From: Hamiltosporidium tvaerminnensis
Taxonomy: Eukaryota; Microsporidia; Dubosqiidae
DNA length: 64,000 nt
Reading direction: 5' to 3'
Assembly: GCA_022605425.2 (NCBI GenBank)
Contig: JAKIMF020000004.1
Span: forward strand, 617,501 to 681,500
The position numbers and the translations under genes were made by a program. The notes beneath the pieces are model-generated. The model was not told the origin of the DNA, did not search any database, and was given only the letters and a program-made list of their open reading frames with translations. This document shows positions 1-11,639 of this stretch, in pieces; the first letter of the stretch is position 1, and the number at the start of each line of letters is the position of its first letter.

Positions 1-524
1 AGTATAAAATATAAAAAACATAATATTAGAATTGAAGATGGAAATATAAACTGCAAAATATCCTTGTTGTGAAAATTGTGCTAATTTTATTGGAGAAATA
101 TTCTCTAAAAAGGCTATAAGATAATATATATAACAGAGATATCTTAAAACGTAAGTCATTTGAGGGTGTACATAAAAAATGATATCACGACAGAGCAAAG
201 CTTTTTCTTTAAGAGGTTAAATGGAAGAAATATAAAAGCCATAAACTGAAATGCGATTTCTTTACTGAATTATAATTTAATAGTACTCCGATTAGAACAG
301 GATGAATTCTCTAGGTTAGAGGAGACAGTTTTAGCAGTTTTAGTAAACAACAAATCTACATTTATGCCCATAATTAAAGAACGTCTATACCTTCCTCGCA
401 AAGAAATCTGAAGAGTCCTACAAAGTGTTGAGTTGAGAAGCGAACATATGCTTCTGCAGTTTATAAATTGTCGGAAAAATTAAAGAAATATCGAGTAGAT
501 GAGCAACAATCCTGGTGGTGGAAA
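1..524. other. AT-rich stretch without recognisable gene
   Basis: No open frame of useful length and no motif that I recognise. It lies directly upstream of a retrotransposon remnant in the same orientation, so it may be the more decayed body of that element, but no reverse-transcriptase motif can be read here. Confidence 0.4.
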
Positions 525-1620
525 ATACAAATAAAACTCACCTTGCAAAAAAAAGGCTCAAGAACGTAGAGTATAAGTTGGAAGAAGTCACTAAAGAAAA
601 TTTATAAGCAAACTCGACTTGCAAAACTATACAAGGAAAGAGAAAACCAAAATTCCATTCAAAATTATATAATGCAGAAAAAAAAGAGCCTGTAAATGAT
701 AGTGTCTCTTCTGGATGGCATCGAAAAGAAATATTAGGTCACGTAAAAGAGCTATGTTCGCTATATCCAGAGCTTAAATAAATGCTAGGGTATAGAAGGT
801 GTGTTTCAACACAGAACAACTTTTTTAAAGCTGTAAATCATCCACTAACTATATGTGACAAAAATCATAGGAAATTACTATGTAGACTGCATAATGGTGT
901 GGTTAGATTCCCAAAATTGCTCTTCTTAAATGAATATAAGCTTAATTCTTCAAAACAGATTATGAGCCACTAAGTTCAAGAAATTCTTCAAAACAAACAT
1001 GTAGAAATAAGAGTGAACACTGGAATAAAGACTGATGTCAAGTTCGGTGTAATAAGTTCGACATATTTATAATTAATAATAAGCAGAATAGGAATCACAT
1101 TCCGAGACACTCTTTAAATAGCTGAAACAGAAAAGCTTGGAAGTAAGATCTGCTAGAAAATGATTAGGGTCTTATTTATAAATATAGTGTTGATATAATT
1201 TTGTATGTGAAGATTTAGAACTGTATTATGGCAAAATAACATTTTTCACACCTTAAAAAACTGCAAATATCACATTATGTCGAGGTATACATTCATTCGA
1301 TATTACTTAATAAGACAGTCAAAACAATTTTCTTAGACCGACAAAGTGGATTTGAGTCTGGACTAAACGCAGAAGAGAGTTTGGAGAGAGCGTCAATGGT
1401 GTTATTAAGATATCGGAGATGCATGGGAATCAACTCCCCTTTAAAGCAAACTGATAACGAGAAATATGATGATAACACAGAAATCAAAAATTATTTTTTC
1501 TTTTATTATGAATGGCTAAAGACAGCGGAAGGACCAACAATTAATGAAAATAAAAAGTCGGACTTTGAGGAAGACAGTGAATTGGTTAAAATTGAGCTAC
1601 AAACTATTTAAAAGAGAGAA
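525..1620 (+). mobile_element. Decayed R4/Dong-like non-LTR retrotransposon, 3' portion
   Basis: Reading across many stops and frameshifts gives the C-terminal part of a retroelement polyprotein. Around 790-930 there is a degenerate Cys/His region followed by a partly kept LHNGVVR stretch, which matches the RHN-V-R type motif after the Cys-His knuckle in non-LTR elements. From about 930 to 1180 comes a region of the form EIR-(N/D)T-IKTDVK, then IGI...SLQIAETEKL, which resembles a PD-(D/E)xK restriction-like endonuclease. The tail at 1380-1610 (RRCMGINSPLK..., then an acidic stretch) also appears at 51.2, 6.6 and 63.8 kb in reverse orientation. Nucleotide similarity to the 51-52 kb copy runs along the whole length, starting near the shared 'ctcaccttgcaa'-type segment at about 535. 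Assignment to the R4/Dong group rests on the Cys-His plus REL-endonuclease layout and is an inference. No intact frame remains. Confidence 0.55.
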
Positions 1621-2871
1621 AAAAATTGAAAAATTTCAAGTTAATAAAATTATAATAAGTTTCTTCAAAAAAAAGTTGTTTTGCTCTTTATACGAGTTTG
1701 ACACATATTATTTTTTGATTATTCAATAAAAAACAAATTCTTTTCTTGAAATAGGTTATGCTGTATATATACACATATAAATGCGCAAACACTATGAATT
1801 TATAAAAAATAAACACATCATAATTAAAAAAAAACTATATTTTAACGCACTTTTTGCGATAATATTTTTAATTTAAATAATTAACCGCAAAAAACGGAAG
1901 CTTTAATTCAATTTAGTCGATATAAATAAAAAAAATCTGTAACAATAAATAAAACCTTAGTATACTCTGATAGAATTACTAAGATTTATATTTATTGTTT
2001 ATAAAAATTAGATGTTTTCAAAAACTATAAAATTGATATTTTTATAATTTTAAATTAATAATTAAGTCTTAATGCTTTTATTTATATATAAATTTATATT
2101 TATGCTCGAAGTAGAGAGCGCGCTATTAAATAAATTCTATAGAGTTATTTTTAAACTACTGCCGATTTCTGCACTCAAAAAGTCATTTTTCATAGGCTTT
2201 TTTTGTTCTCTTATTATGCCCCAGTAATATATGTTTAGTTATAAAACCAAATCCACTCCCGTTTAACTTATATAAATTTATACATTTTTCAATTATATCT
2301 AGAATTTCTGTTCGTTGAGGAATTTAGAAAGATATTTATAAACATCAACTTTTATTATATATGAAGGCATTTCAAAATATTCATAATAACTAATTTATTT
2401 CGAAACTCAGCAGAATTTCTGGTACTTTTAAATTTTATCATTGCCTTTCTAGTCTTGTTCTTATATGGGAATCAATGTCTAAATCGAAGGACTAACCTGT
2501 TTTATTTCTCAGCATAATGAATATAAGGCATCAGTTACAAGTAATAATTCAACTCTTATTTTAATTCATCGATTTATTGGGTTTTTAGCATTATTAGTTC
2601 AGATAATTTATAAATAACAATGAACGACCCTAAAATATCTTAAAAATATTATAGATATTTTTAATGGTGTAAAAATAGATAAGCATGAGAAGCTTTCGAA
2701 AATTATAATGATTAAAAAATGCATTTAACTCAGTTAAACTACCTAAAATAACATTAACAAAATTACTTCAAATCATAAAAGTACCTTTTTTTGAGATTAT
2801 AAAATATTCAAAAACTTTGGTTTTTTTAATTTTAATTTTATAGTTTTTAATCTAAAAACTTTACTTAGATG
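1621..2871. other. Intergenic, nothing recognised
   Basis: Very AT-rich, homopolymer-laden DNA between the retroelement remnant and the dispersed repeat. I see no coding frame, tRNA-like box or repeat array. Confidence 0.5.
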
Positions 2872-3609
2872 TATCACATCTTTTTAAAACAAAGCAAGTG
2901 TTATATTTGTTTAAATGACATTAACGCATTTCTATGTCTAATTTAAATAACTACTACCCAACACTCAATCGGTACCCCCTGCGATACCTACGTTCCTAAG
3001 CCTTTCATCTACCAAATTTCTAGAACCTAATTAATAGGCGAGGCATTTGCCTGAGGTTCGTTAATGTTAATTTCATGGAATTTGATCGAAGGTCGAAGTA
3101 CATGCTGGGCTCTCCCATGACTATACAGCATTCCCACTTACTCTACACTTTTTGGACCCAATAAACTTCCAATTAAGATTTATTTCAGAGACTTACATAG
3201 GGTCCATTTAGACAGGCAATGTCATATCAACGGGTATAACCGCCTTTTATCTTTCTCGGCATAAATAGTTATTTTTTTTATATCTCCCAGGTGCTAAGTC
3301 TTCTAACCCGAAAAGCAAGGCTAGGTTTTCATGCTTTTACATGATGATTACCCACAAGTTCAGCTGGGGTTTTCGATCTAGTTACATATAAAACTACAAA
3401 ATATATTTATAGAAAAAATTTCCTTATTTCTTAGACCTTCTCTTCCACAAACAAACTTCCATAGAACAAGCAAAAATATAGTGTGGTTTTATTTCCAGTT
3501 AAAATCCAAACAATTATTTCACACCAGTTTCACACACTCATTGCCAAGCAGAAGGTTTTTTATGTGATTATCCTCCCTCCACCTTTAATTTTATAGTAAA
3601 TATTACTTA
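2872..3609 (+). repeat. Dispersed ~740-bp non-coding repeat, copy A
   Basis: One of four copies of the same sequence in this window. The others are 29126-29861 (full length, same strand), 24586-24923 (5' half only, same strand) and 62812-63528 (opposite strand). Shared landmarks in order are TATCACATC at the left edge, TGTTATATTTG, a C-rich block (TACCCCCTGCGATACCTAC), GGCGAGGC, GGGCTC, GCAGCATTCC, GAGACTTACAT, AATGTCATATCAA, TATCTCCCAG, GTGTGGTTTTATT, then GCAGAAGGTTTTTTATGTG near the right edge. It has no open frame and is visibly richer in GC than the flanks. Length and single-copy dispersal would fit a solo LTR or a non-autonomous element, but I see no clean TG...CA ends or target duplication. 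It ends 141 bp upstream of the gene at 3751. Confidence 0.8.
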
Positions 3610-3750
3610 CTTGCTTCTTACTCCGCAGCACTACAGTCTTTAAAGATCCCAAGCTCTCTTTAATAGTAAATATTATTTTACAAAATATATTTTTTATGTG
3701 ATATTTTTTCAAAGAACATAAAAATATCAAAAAAAATTTGCATTAAAGAA

Positions 3751-5457
3751 ATGAAAGAAGAATTTAATTTGTTTGTAAAAAAAATAAATGAAAAAAAATC
3801 AAAACAACAGCCATTGATCAAGTATTTAAATGAATTAGAATTACTTTTAGATAAATTTGATGATACTGATAGATTCCAATTTCTGGCAATATTGTGTTTA
3901 GAATATTACAATGAACAAGATTTTGATAAATCTAAAATTTATTCTAAAAAAGCAGTAGCAGAACTACTAAGAATATTAAAGACCAAAGTTATGGAAAAAG
4001 AAGATATTTTATTTGCTGTAAACTATTTAGAAAAATGTGTTTTAGTAGAAATAAACATTGAAGAATACGAAACAGGTATATTTAAAAAACAAATATTTGA
4101 AGAGAAGAGTAAAAATGAATATTTTAAATATTTTCTAAACTATGGAACAGAAATTTTTAACTTTCTAATTTTAGAGTTTAAAAATTCTAAAGATTTTGAC
4201 TTTATTTTTTTTATGACTGATTTTCTCAATGAGAATAATATTAATCGATTAGAAATTTTCTTTGATTTATTATATTTACATTATAATGAAGATAAAATTG
4301 ATTTTTTAATACAAAAATTAGGGGAATTATTCGATAAAAACAAAATATTACGTGATCCAGTTCTAAAAACCAGCGTATTTCATGAAACACTTCTTATAAA
4401 TCTTGTAATTATTGATCAAAAAAATTTTCATTTATATTCTGAGATTCTAAGAAATATGCTAATATTTCGAAAGAATGATTTAAAAGATCTTTCTTATATT
4501 TTGATTTCACTTTTTAAAATTGAAAAAACAAGTTTTTTCAAAAACATAATCGATGAATTTTTGAAATTTAAAAATTTATTTACAACGGTCGAAAATAATA
4601 TTTTAAATTCACTTTATACAGAATTTACTAAAATTATTAATAATACAATCAATCTGGAAATATTAAAACAAGAATATATCAATTCTATAAATATCTTGTA
4701 TTTCTATTTCGCAAAAAAAGAATATGAAAAAGTTGTAAGTTTGTATAAAAAATTATCTCAGTTTGATAAAAAAAAAATTCCACCAAACATTATTTTTAAA
4801 TCCTTAGTAAAAATTAAAGATTTTAAATCAGCAGAAGTTATTTTACAAGAAGATATTAATTCTAAATTTAAAATATCAGAAGATAGTTTTAGTATGGAAA
4901 TGAGTTGTGAAGAATCGGATTTGTCGAGTGAAAATGTGTTTTTATATTATATTCTCACTAATAATAATATAGGTGCTTTGAATACAATTCAGAAAATAAA
5001 TGACAAAAATTCATTTGTAAAATGCTTGAAAAAAGTTTATAAATACAATGTAAAGCAAATAATTATAGCAGCTTTGGGAATTGGAATACAAAAGTTTGCA
5101 GATGATATAGAAATACTGATGGTTTATATCTCTTATATTCATATTTTGGAATTTGAAATTCAACCAGAAGAAAGAGCTGAAATTATTTTGAAGGCTTTAA
5201 AAGATACAAATTTAAACGAATATTCAGAAAAAATTCGTGAATGGTTTTTTACTGTATTATATAATAATGTAATAGATTTATTGAACACAAACAATCCTAT
5301 GATATTTGAATTACTGGAAAGATGCTATGAAATAAATTCAAAAAATCTTGGACTTATCGAAATAACTCTTTACGTATTTAAACAAATTAAGATTAAAGAT
5401 AAAAAAAACATATTAAACAAAGAATTGCAATACTTTATGAAGATTTTAATAAAATAA
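3751..5457 (+). CDS. Helical-repeat (TPR-like) protein, main frame; gene broken by a -1 frame change
   Basis: A 568-codon frame encoding an almost wholly alpha-helical, Lys/Ile/Phe-rich protein. The N-terminal pattern (residues 1-75) of paired helices with alternating A/Y/L positions resembles TPR-like solenoids. There is no signal peptide or membrane segment. The frame ends 12 codons after an A8 run at 5401-5408, while clearly coding sequence continues one frame back to 5921, so the natural product is probably about 720 residues. The start is the first ATG after an AT-rich leader; unlike most genes here it lacks a nearby C-run. The segment around residue 490 (EWFFTVLYNNVIDLL) recalls the W-rich helix of Spo22/ZIP4 meiotic TPR proteins, but the likeness is too weak to name it. 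It begins 141 bp after a copy of the dispersed repeat. Confidence 0.75.
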   Translation: MKEEFNLFVKKINEKKSKQQPLIKYLNELELLLDKFDDTDRFQFLAILCLEYYNEQDFDKSKIYSKKAVAELLRILKTKVMEKEDILFAVNYLEKCVLVEINIEEYETGIFKKQIFEEKSKNEYFKYFLNYGTEIFNFLILEFKNSKDFDFIFFMTDFLNENNINRLEIFFDLLYLHYNEDKIDFLIQKLGELFDKNKILRDPVLKTSVFHETLLINLVIIDQKNFHLYSEILRNMLIFRKNDLKDLSYILISLFKIEKTSFFKNIIDEFLKFKNLFTTVENNILNSLYTEFTKIINNTINLEILKQEYINSINILYFYFAKKEYEKVVSLYKKLSQFDKKKIPPNIIFKSLVKIKDFKSAEVILQEDINSKFKISEDSFSMEMSCEESDLSSENVFLYYILTNNNIGALNTIQKINDKNSFVKCLKKVYKYNVKQIIIAALGIGIQKFADDIEILMVYISYIHILEFEIQPEERAEIILKALKDTNLNEYSEKIREWFFTVLYNNVIDLLNTNNPMIFELLERCYEINSKNLGLIEITLYVFKQIKIKDKKNILNKELQYFMKILIK

Positions 5458-5921
5458 TCAAATTATCAAAAGATCAAGAAACAGATTTAATACACGAAAT
5501 TTTTATATCATTTTATCATTTAATATTAGAATTTTCTTTAGAGAACCAACTTCTAGACTTGATTCCAAAGCTATATCCTATTTCCAAGTTTTCATTGGAA
5601 AATCTAAAAATATTGCTTCACACTGAAATTTCAATTCCACATAATCATACTAAGATAAAGATATCTATTATTAATGAATCATATAAACGAAATATTTTGA
5701 CTGTCGAATTATTTGATAAGTTTATAATTACATCTACGTTCTTTGGCCCGATTAGTTTCTATTCATTCTTAAGTGAAGTATCTTTGTTTATAGATATCCA
5801 AGAGTTTATTTCTGATTTTTCAAAAAATATTATAAACACTCAATCGTTATTGCTTAAAGCTACTGGACATTACGAAATATATGAAAAATTAAAAAATATT
5901 TATTTAGGTAGAAATTTATGA
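5409..5921 (+). CDS. Continuation of the helical-repeat gene in the -1 frame
   Basis: This frame is open from the A8 run at 5401 and has the same composition as the upstream protein. It reads on smoothly from 5409 (HIKQRIAILYEDFNKII...) to a stop at 5919-5921 and supplies about 170 C-terminal residues. It has no good ATG of its own near the junction; the only initiator-like codon upstream of the main block is a TTG at 5559, so it is not a separate gene. The upstream frame meets it exactly at codons AAA AAA AAC, a heptamer A_AAA_AAC in the correct phase for -1 slippage. Either one A is missing from the run (mutation or sequencing error) or the frame change is programmed. Confidence 0.7.
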   Translation, partial: HIKQRIAILYEDFNKIIKLSKDQETDLIHEIFISFYHLILEFSLENQLLDLIPKLYPISKFSLENLKILLHTEISIPHNHTKIKISIINESYKRNILTVELFDKFIITSTFFGPISFYSFLSEVSLFIDIQEFISDFSKNIINTQSLLLKATGHYEIYEKLKNIYLGRNL

Positions 5922-6589
5922 ATTTTCATAATAAACATAAATTACTTAAGAAATTAGCAAGAAATCAGATGTGTTCTATACTCGCAGAAATTAATAACAG
6001 TCGAAATTTGCTATACTATTTTTATTGCACATTTATCTCATAAATGCAATAGATTTAAATATATCCTGTTTGCATTTCGATACAATCTAAAATATATTTT
6101 TACTTAAGATCAACTTTCTCTGGGCCATTGATTTGGACAGATTTCATTTTAATTTTGAATATCTCAAATTATCTATTTCGTGCAAAATCCTCTAAAGAAA
6201 CTTGAGCCTTTAAAAAATTTAATTTTTGATAACGATAGGAACTCTAATATTTTTAATTAATTTTAAATAGGTTACCATAAATATTTTAATATGTTTTTTC
6301 CAACCTAAAAAACTGAACATTTCATTCAAATTGAAGATTTTATTTTAACAATGATACAGTCTTGAATAAAATAATCATGAAATTTCATTTTATCGAACTA
6401 ATTACTTATATATAACAGAGTTGTTATTTTTCATTTATTTGAATCTTTTAATTTCATATAAATTAGCATAAATTACAACATAAAGAAAACCTTATTTAAA
6501 AGAAATCAAACAATAATTACCAGAAAAGGGTGAATGGTAATACCAATATAAACTTTTTTGGTTTATAATAAATTTATTCAATAATATAT
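5922..6589. other. Intergenic, nothing recognised
   Basis: AT-rich spacer between the helical-repeat gene and a reverse-strand retroelement remnant. No frame or repeat structure seen. Confidence 0.5.
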
Positions 6590-7330
6590 TAGACAAATTA
6601 CTTTCGCTCTTCTATGCTTTTCTTCCACCTCTTTAACTGCAGTGTTTTTCTTTTCTAAATGTTACACGTTCTTTATATTTATTGTCAGTTTCCTTAACCT
6701 AATTCCTCTGATTACAATACAGAGTATATTGTTTTCTGTATATAAGTGTTTGACACGTTCCTCTTCTCTAATGCCTATCTTAAAGGAGTTACTGGTTTTT
6801 TTATCATCTTAACATCTTTGATAACACAAAGTTACGCTCTATTCCAACTCTCTAGATAATTTAGCTCTAACTCAAGTCTTCTCAGTCAATCAAAAGAAAT
6901 TATTTTGACTATCTTCTTGTGTAATATTGACGGAATATATGTATCTCCATTCTTGGCTATTTAAGGTCTTTTAAGTTATCTATGATGATTTGTTTTCACA
7001 AACCCAGTCATGTGATCACATATGCGATTATTTCAAAATTAAACTTATAAATAGAACCCGATTTATTGGAATGTTAGTCCTACTTCTTTTTTTTTACGGT
7101 ACACATTATTTGAAGTGAGTCATGTGCGATAATTTCATTCTTAATGATCATTATTTTGTTTTCCTCGTATCTAAGTTAAAACTTTTGTTATTATTCTGAA
7201 AATCTCGCATATATGTTATACAGGTTTCTACACTTGTTCCGCATACAAAATTAAAAGAATTTCTTGAACTGGTTCCTCTAAATTCTGTTTTAGACTTTAA
7301 TTTGTGTAGATCTAGAATTGTAAAACGTAA
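6590..7330 (-). mobile_element. Decayed R4-like non-LTR retrotransposon remnant, reverse strand
   Basis: The reverse complement shows the same order of blocks as the remnants at 525-1620 and 51-52 kb. A segment near 7180-7260 corresponds to '(Q)EIL...EIR' and is followed by a block matching the endonuclease region. Around 6880-6920 is the 'caaaataatttcttttgatt' stretch shared with 51.4 kb, then 'gtaactcctttaag' near 6790 and a short acidic tail at 6620-6650. It is too mutated for any frame of more than a few dozen codons. The 3' terminus is placed near 6590 by comparison with the copies ending near 51160 and 63755. Confidence 0.5.
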
Positions 7331-7869
7331 GGAACAAACGCTCTTTTAAGCTACCTGACTTAGTTGCTATGAACAATTTTGGAAATTTAACAAACCACCA
7401 AGATAAGTTCTACGATGCTAATCATAAAATACAACTCGGGTTTTCACGTCAATATAAAAAACTGACAACTATTAAACAATAAGCGCCGGAGGGATTGTAG
7501 TTGACCAGTCGGTAATTTTTTCGGATTATCGCTTCTATCATCCTAAGCTTTAACAATTCAAAGACTGTTTTCACTTTTTTCTTAATAAATAATATTATTT
7601 ATTTTTCTTACTTACCTTTTACAGTCTTCTTGTACCTCTCGGTGTTGAGGATAAACAACTAAAACGTCAATATATTCTTTCGCTAGTCAATGCTATGGCA
7701 TTAGCTATTTTTCAAAAAAAATAAAATACAAGAACCGATATTAACGAAGTAATATTAAAAATCGGCTCAATGTACCATTCACTTAGTTGTGCCTATTTAG
7801 CAGTCAGAACACTAAATTCACAAAAAAAACAATACTTGGTCTTAAAAACAAAGGTAAAACATCCGAGAC
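7331..7869. other. Spacer between two element remnants
   Basis: No gene seen. Part of the right half may be the more divergent upstream body of the integrase element that becomes recognisable from about 7870. Confidence 0.35.
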
Positions 7870-8830
7870 AAAGTACCGGGAAAAAAACAACGAGGAATAT
7901 TAGCATTTACGTATGTTTGATGTGATACCCATAGGAGAGAAGATAATATCGATATTTCGGCATATATAAGTAAAGAGAATACAAGTTTTATACAAATCAG
8001 GAAAATATATTTCTAAATTCACATGATGCACATGTTGTAACGCAGCATAGTGATCGAACACATAAAAATAAATAAATTCGAAAGATAAAAAAATACCGAG
8101 AGAAATGATGGTAATGTATCTTAATTTATATTGCATTTGAAAAAAAAACATTGTCCCAAAACAAGGTTGGTTGTAAAACTAATACAAACTAATACAAACT
8201 AATACACGACTCAAGATTTCGAGTCGATATAATCCACATGTAATCACAACCAGATCATCATTATAAATTTATACTTGTATACAAAGATAATTTCCCCAGA
8301 TATATTCAACTTCGAACTCTTAAAACAAAAGTATGGTACGAGTAGCATGTGTAGTTTTAGATATTTATACTATTTTTGGTGCACTTTCTATTTTGCAAAG
8401 TGATAATGGCAGAGAATTCGATAATACCATTATTGAAAACTATTCGGAAATAGACCCGATTTAAAAATAGTACCTGAGAAGCGCTGACAGGATAAAATTT
8501 AAAGTGGAGTAGAAGTGGATTTCAAAATGTTCAAAATATGCTCTATGCGTTGTTTTGAGCCAAAAATTGCCAAAATAATTACTAAGTTTAAGCTTTATTT
8601 CTATAATGAAAAAAGATCTAATTATAGTGGAATAAACTGTATATTGTATGATGTTATGCTTGAAACAACGCCAAATGTTAATTTAAAACGTTTCTACCTA
8701 TAAAAGTTTGGATAAGCAACTTCAAATGTCGACTTAAAGGTAATATCAACGGAATAAAACATCTTTCAAACTGTCGAAGAAAGCAAACTACAAATCAAAT
8801 CTGTCACTATAACAAAAAGGAAAAATATCA
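7870..8830 (+). mobile_element. Integrase (rve, DDE-type) pseudogene of a retroelement/Ginger-like transposon
   Basis: Across stops and frameshifts the core of a retroviral-type integrase is readable. At 8218-8245 is FRVDIIHM with the first catalytic Asp. At 8250-8330 comes DHHYKFILVYKDNFPRYIQL. After a frameshift, the run from 8333 to 8425 ends in the signature LQSDNGREF, whose SDN holds the second catalytic Asp. The downstream part near 8610-8700 (YSGI...YDVMLETTPNVNLKRF) matches the 'HSGIK-TPYEAMFG-TPKVGL' tail of KRBA2/Ginger-type integrases. At least two frame changes and several stops are visible. The same protein is recognisable at 27.2, 37.3-38.6 (reverse) and 39.6-40.5 kb. Two 10-bp direct repeats (AATACAAACT) lie at 8181-8200, just upstream of the core. 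Confidence 0.65.
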
Positions 8831-11639
8831 AGGATGAAGTATTGTCTAGCGATAGTTACGTTTAATATTCAACTTCGTTAACTAAATAATGTTTTGTTTT
8901 TCACAACAAAAATGAGAAATAAATGTATTAGATACATCTGATTTTTTGTCTCTGTTCACAATCAACGTGCAAATGATGATTATAATGAGTTCTTAAAAAA
9001 ATTCTTTTGAAAAAAATATATTCAGTGATATTAAAAATTAAGAAGATTTCGGCCAATAATCTTAAAAAAAATACTAGAAAAGTCCAAAAATATCCAAATA
9101 AAAATACAACGCATCCTAGGGCGGCACAGTGAGAGTTCTTGTTCCAGAGGCGACAGAGATGGTACTGATACAAGAAAAGTTATGGGATTTATACGGAAAA
9201 TAACGATGCAATCTTTAAAAATACGGCACAAAACATGAGATCTTAAATCAACTTGTCCTGAGAAACCAATTTAAAATCCGAACTTTAGAGTTTGTTTGTA
9301 TCGGAGGAGTTCCAAAGGCCGAAATTTTTCCAAAAGCATGTGCAAGGATATCGCATAAGATCCGAAGACTAAGGTTATAGTCGATATGGTTTAAAATTTG
9401 GATGTGAATTTTTCAAGTACACGTCTCCTAAAGAAGAAATTAATTAAACTTGAGATTTCACCAAAGTTGAAGTTGCCATGACAAATAAGCATTCTTGGAT
9501 TTGACATTTTTTTAAAAAATATATATGTTTCTTTGGTTACTCCACTTAATTTTCAACTTATGCAAGTTCTTGATATTTACTCTTTTTTTAGTATGAAATA
9601 AAAAAATTATCCTTTGCTTATTCTATTTGGTCGTTATGAATAATTTAAGAAGGATCAAACAGATCGAGACATAGTCATGACTAGTACTTTCTTAAAAGCT
9701 TTTTTTATAAAATCTAAGAATTTATAAGTTACAATTTTAAAGCGATAATCTAAAAATCATAAAAGTAAAAATGCAGGTGTGCATCTGCCAAAAGCTAAGA
9801 AATTTTAGATAGAAAACATATCATTGAAATTAATTATAATCTAACTTCGTTCAAATCAGATAAAATATTTTTAAATGAATATGTTTCTTTTTGCAAACTT
9901 TCGTACAAATAAAGCTCAATATTTTTGTTTCCATTCATATAAAAAATTAAAAATATATTCTGATTAAATCAGTAACATTTTTATAAAATGAAATATTATG
10001 ACAAACCTGAAATCATAAGGAAAAAAGGACTTGAAGAAGGCTAAGAAAATCTATAAACATAATTAGACTAGAAATGATAATTTTAAAAAGAGTTCATGAA
10101 ATTAAGTCTAAGAATGTAACATATAAACGAAATTTTCTTAAAATTCAACAAAGAAACCTGAAAAGCTTTAAGATAGTTTAAGCAGTAGGTTTTAATTTAT
10201 AGATATTTCTAGTTATATTTGCATAACCGCGAATTTTAGGTACTATTCCGAAAACACTGCTGATTTAAGCGAGAAAAAACATAACAGTTGGTTAAAAAAT
10301 TCACTTGTTGCTAGGATTAGAGGCCTTGTAATGTTCATTAAATAATGTAAACAAGAAGTTTAAACATTTATAAATAAAATCAAGAGAAATATTTTTAAAT
10401 AGGAAAACACTTCAAGATTATGTAATATTTGACTAAAAAATAAAAATTATGAAGAATATCATTGATTTTTAGTTTATCATTTCAAATAATGCCTAATTTT
10501 GTGTTTGAATTCGCTTACAAATTATATCTCTTTGAAGAACGCGCTTAATATACCAAGTCAGATAAATAAAAATGGTTTATATGATCAACTATATATTTTT
10601 TTAAGAGAATACAGCGTTTCATTATTACAAAGGCATAAAATACACATAAAAGCAAGAAAAACCTAACTGATGCATCATATATTATTTGTAAGTTTCTAAT
10701 AGACCCAAAAATATTTAACCAAAATAGGTCGATTTAAATAAGTTATTTGAGCCTAGCTATTATTTGCCTTGAAGCAGCGTAATACAAGAAACACTTATAA
10801 AGCATTTAAAAGTCATAAGCAAAAAAATATTTAAACATGAAGAAGTTACAATTCATGAAGAAATTCTTTACAACAAGTGAAATAATCCTTAAAAATACAG
10901 ATATAAACATCGAGTTTTTAGTAATAGAGACAATATCGATCACAAATGACAAATATCTAATAAATTTATGTTATTTCGATAAAATTGTCCAAATTTAACA
11001 TCAGAAATATTGCTCGTACGAATATAAACTCTTACTAATATTTTTTTCAAAAATTTACTACATTAGATGAGATCTAGTAAAAAAATTTCAATGATAATTA
11101 AATCAAAACCAAACAAAAAGATTGTCTTTATAATGAAATACTTTAAGATGTGATGCACAAATAATAATGTAAAGATTTTCCATTAACCCGGTGGACACTA
11201 GAAGTTTTTCCAAAGATTACACCAAAATGTATGGTTAAAATGAATTTTGCTTGATAATAGCTAAAAAAATAATTAAAGTTTTGTTTTTATTTGCCATTCC
11301 TTCATCTTTAAGAATGATTTTTGCCATTATTTTGTCTGATTCTCTTTTTTCTTCATTGTTTTTTTAAAATAAAAATTTGATAATGAACTAGTAAACAATT
11401 AAAAATACTTTTTTTGAATTTAATTGTTTACTTATAGTATAAATCGTTTAAAGATAATATATGTTTTATATATTTTGGTTGAAATATTTTTTTTACAGTG
11501 TAGCGGTCTGGATTCGTTATAATGTCATTTCAAAAATATAGAACAATAAAAAAAATCTATTTTGAAAAAATTTTTAATTAAAATAATCAAACGTATTTAA
11601 AAACAGCAAAAACCCCCAAACAATACTATAATCTCCACA
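8831..11639. other. Long intergenic stretch, probably decayed element DNA
   Basis: No coding frame that I can support over 2.8 kb. The part to about 9.5 kb may be the 3' body of the integrase element, judging only from its position and slightly higher GC. The remainder is uniform AT-rich DNA. A five-base C-run at 11613-11617 marks the approach to the next start codon. Confidence 0.4.
11613..11617 (+). promoter_or_regulatory. CCCCC start-proximal motif of the HECT gene
   Basis: A run of five C in an otherwise A-rich leader, 22 nt before the ATG at 11640. C-rich motifs just upstream of start codons are a known feature of microsporidian genes. The same arrangement occurs, usually closer to the ATG, before the genes at 44154, 47449, 53660 and 59459 and, in reverse, before those at 26510 and 53263. 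Confidence 0.5.

Noticed and set aside
2960-3130. tRNA- or rRNA-like block in the dispersed repeat (GGCGAGGC, GATCGAAGG, GGGCTC)
   Set aside because: GC-rich segments suggested a structured RNA gene, but I could not fold a cloverleaf or find A/B boxes, and no known rRNA landmark is present.
5559-5921. Separate 120-aa gene starting at TTG 5559
   Set aside because: The frame is open much further upstream and reads continuously from the A8 run at 5401, so it is the continuation of the gene at 3751, not an independent gene.
7900-8151. Reverse-strand 83-aa frame and 9031-9231 reverse frame
   Set aside because: They lie antisense to, or next to, the integrase remnant, with no motif or start signal.
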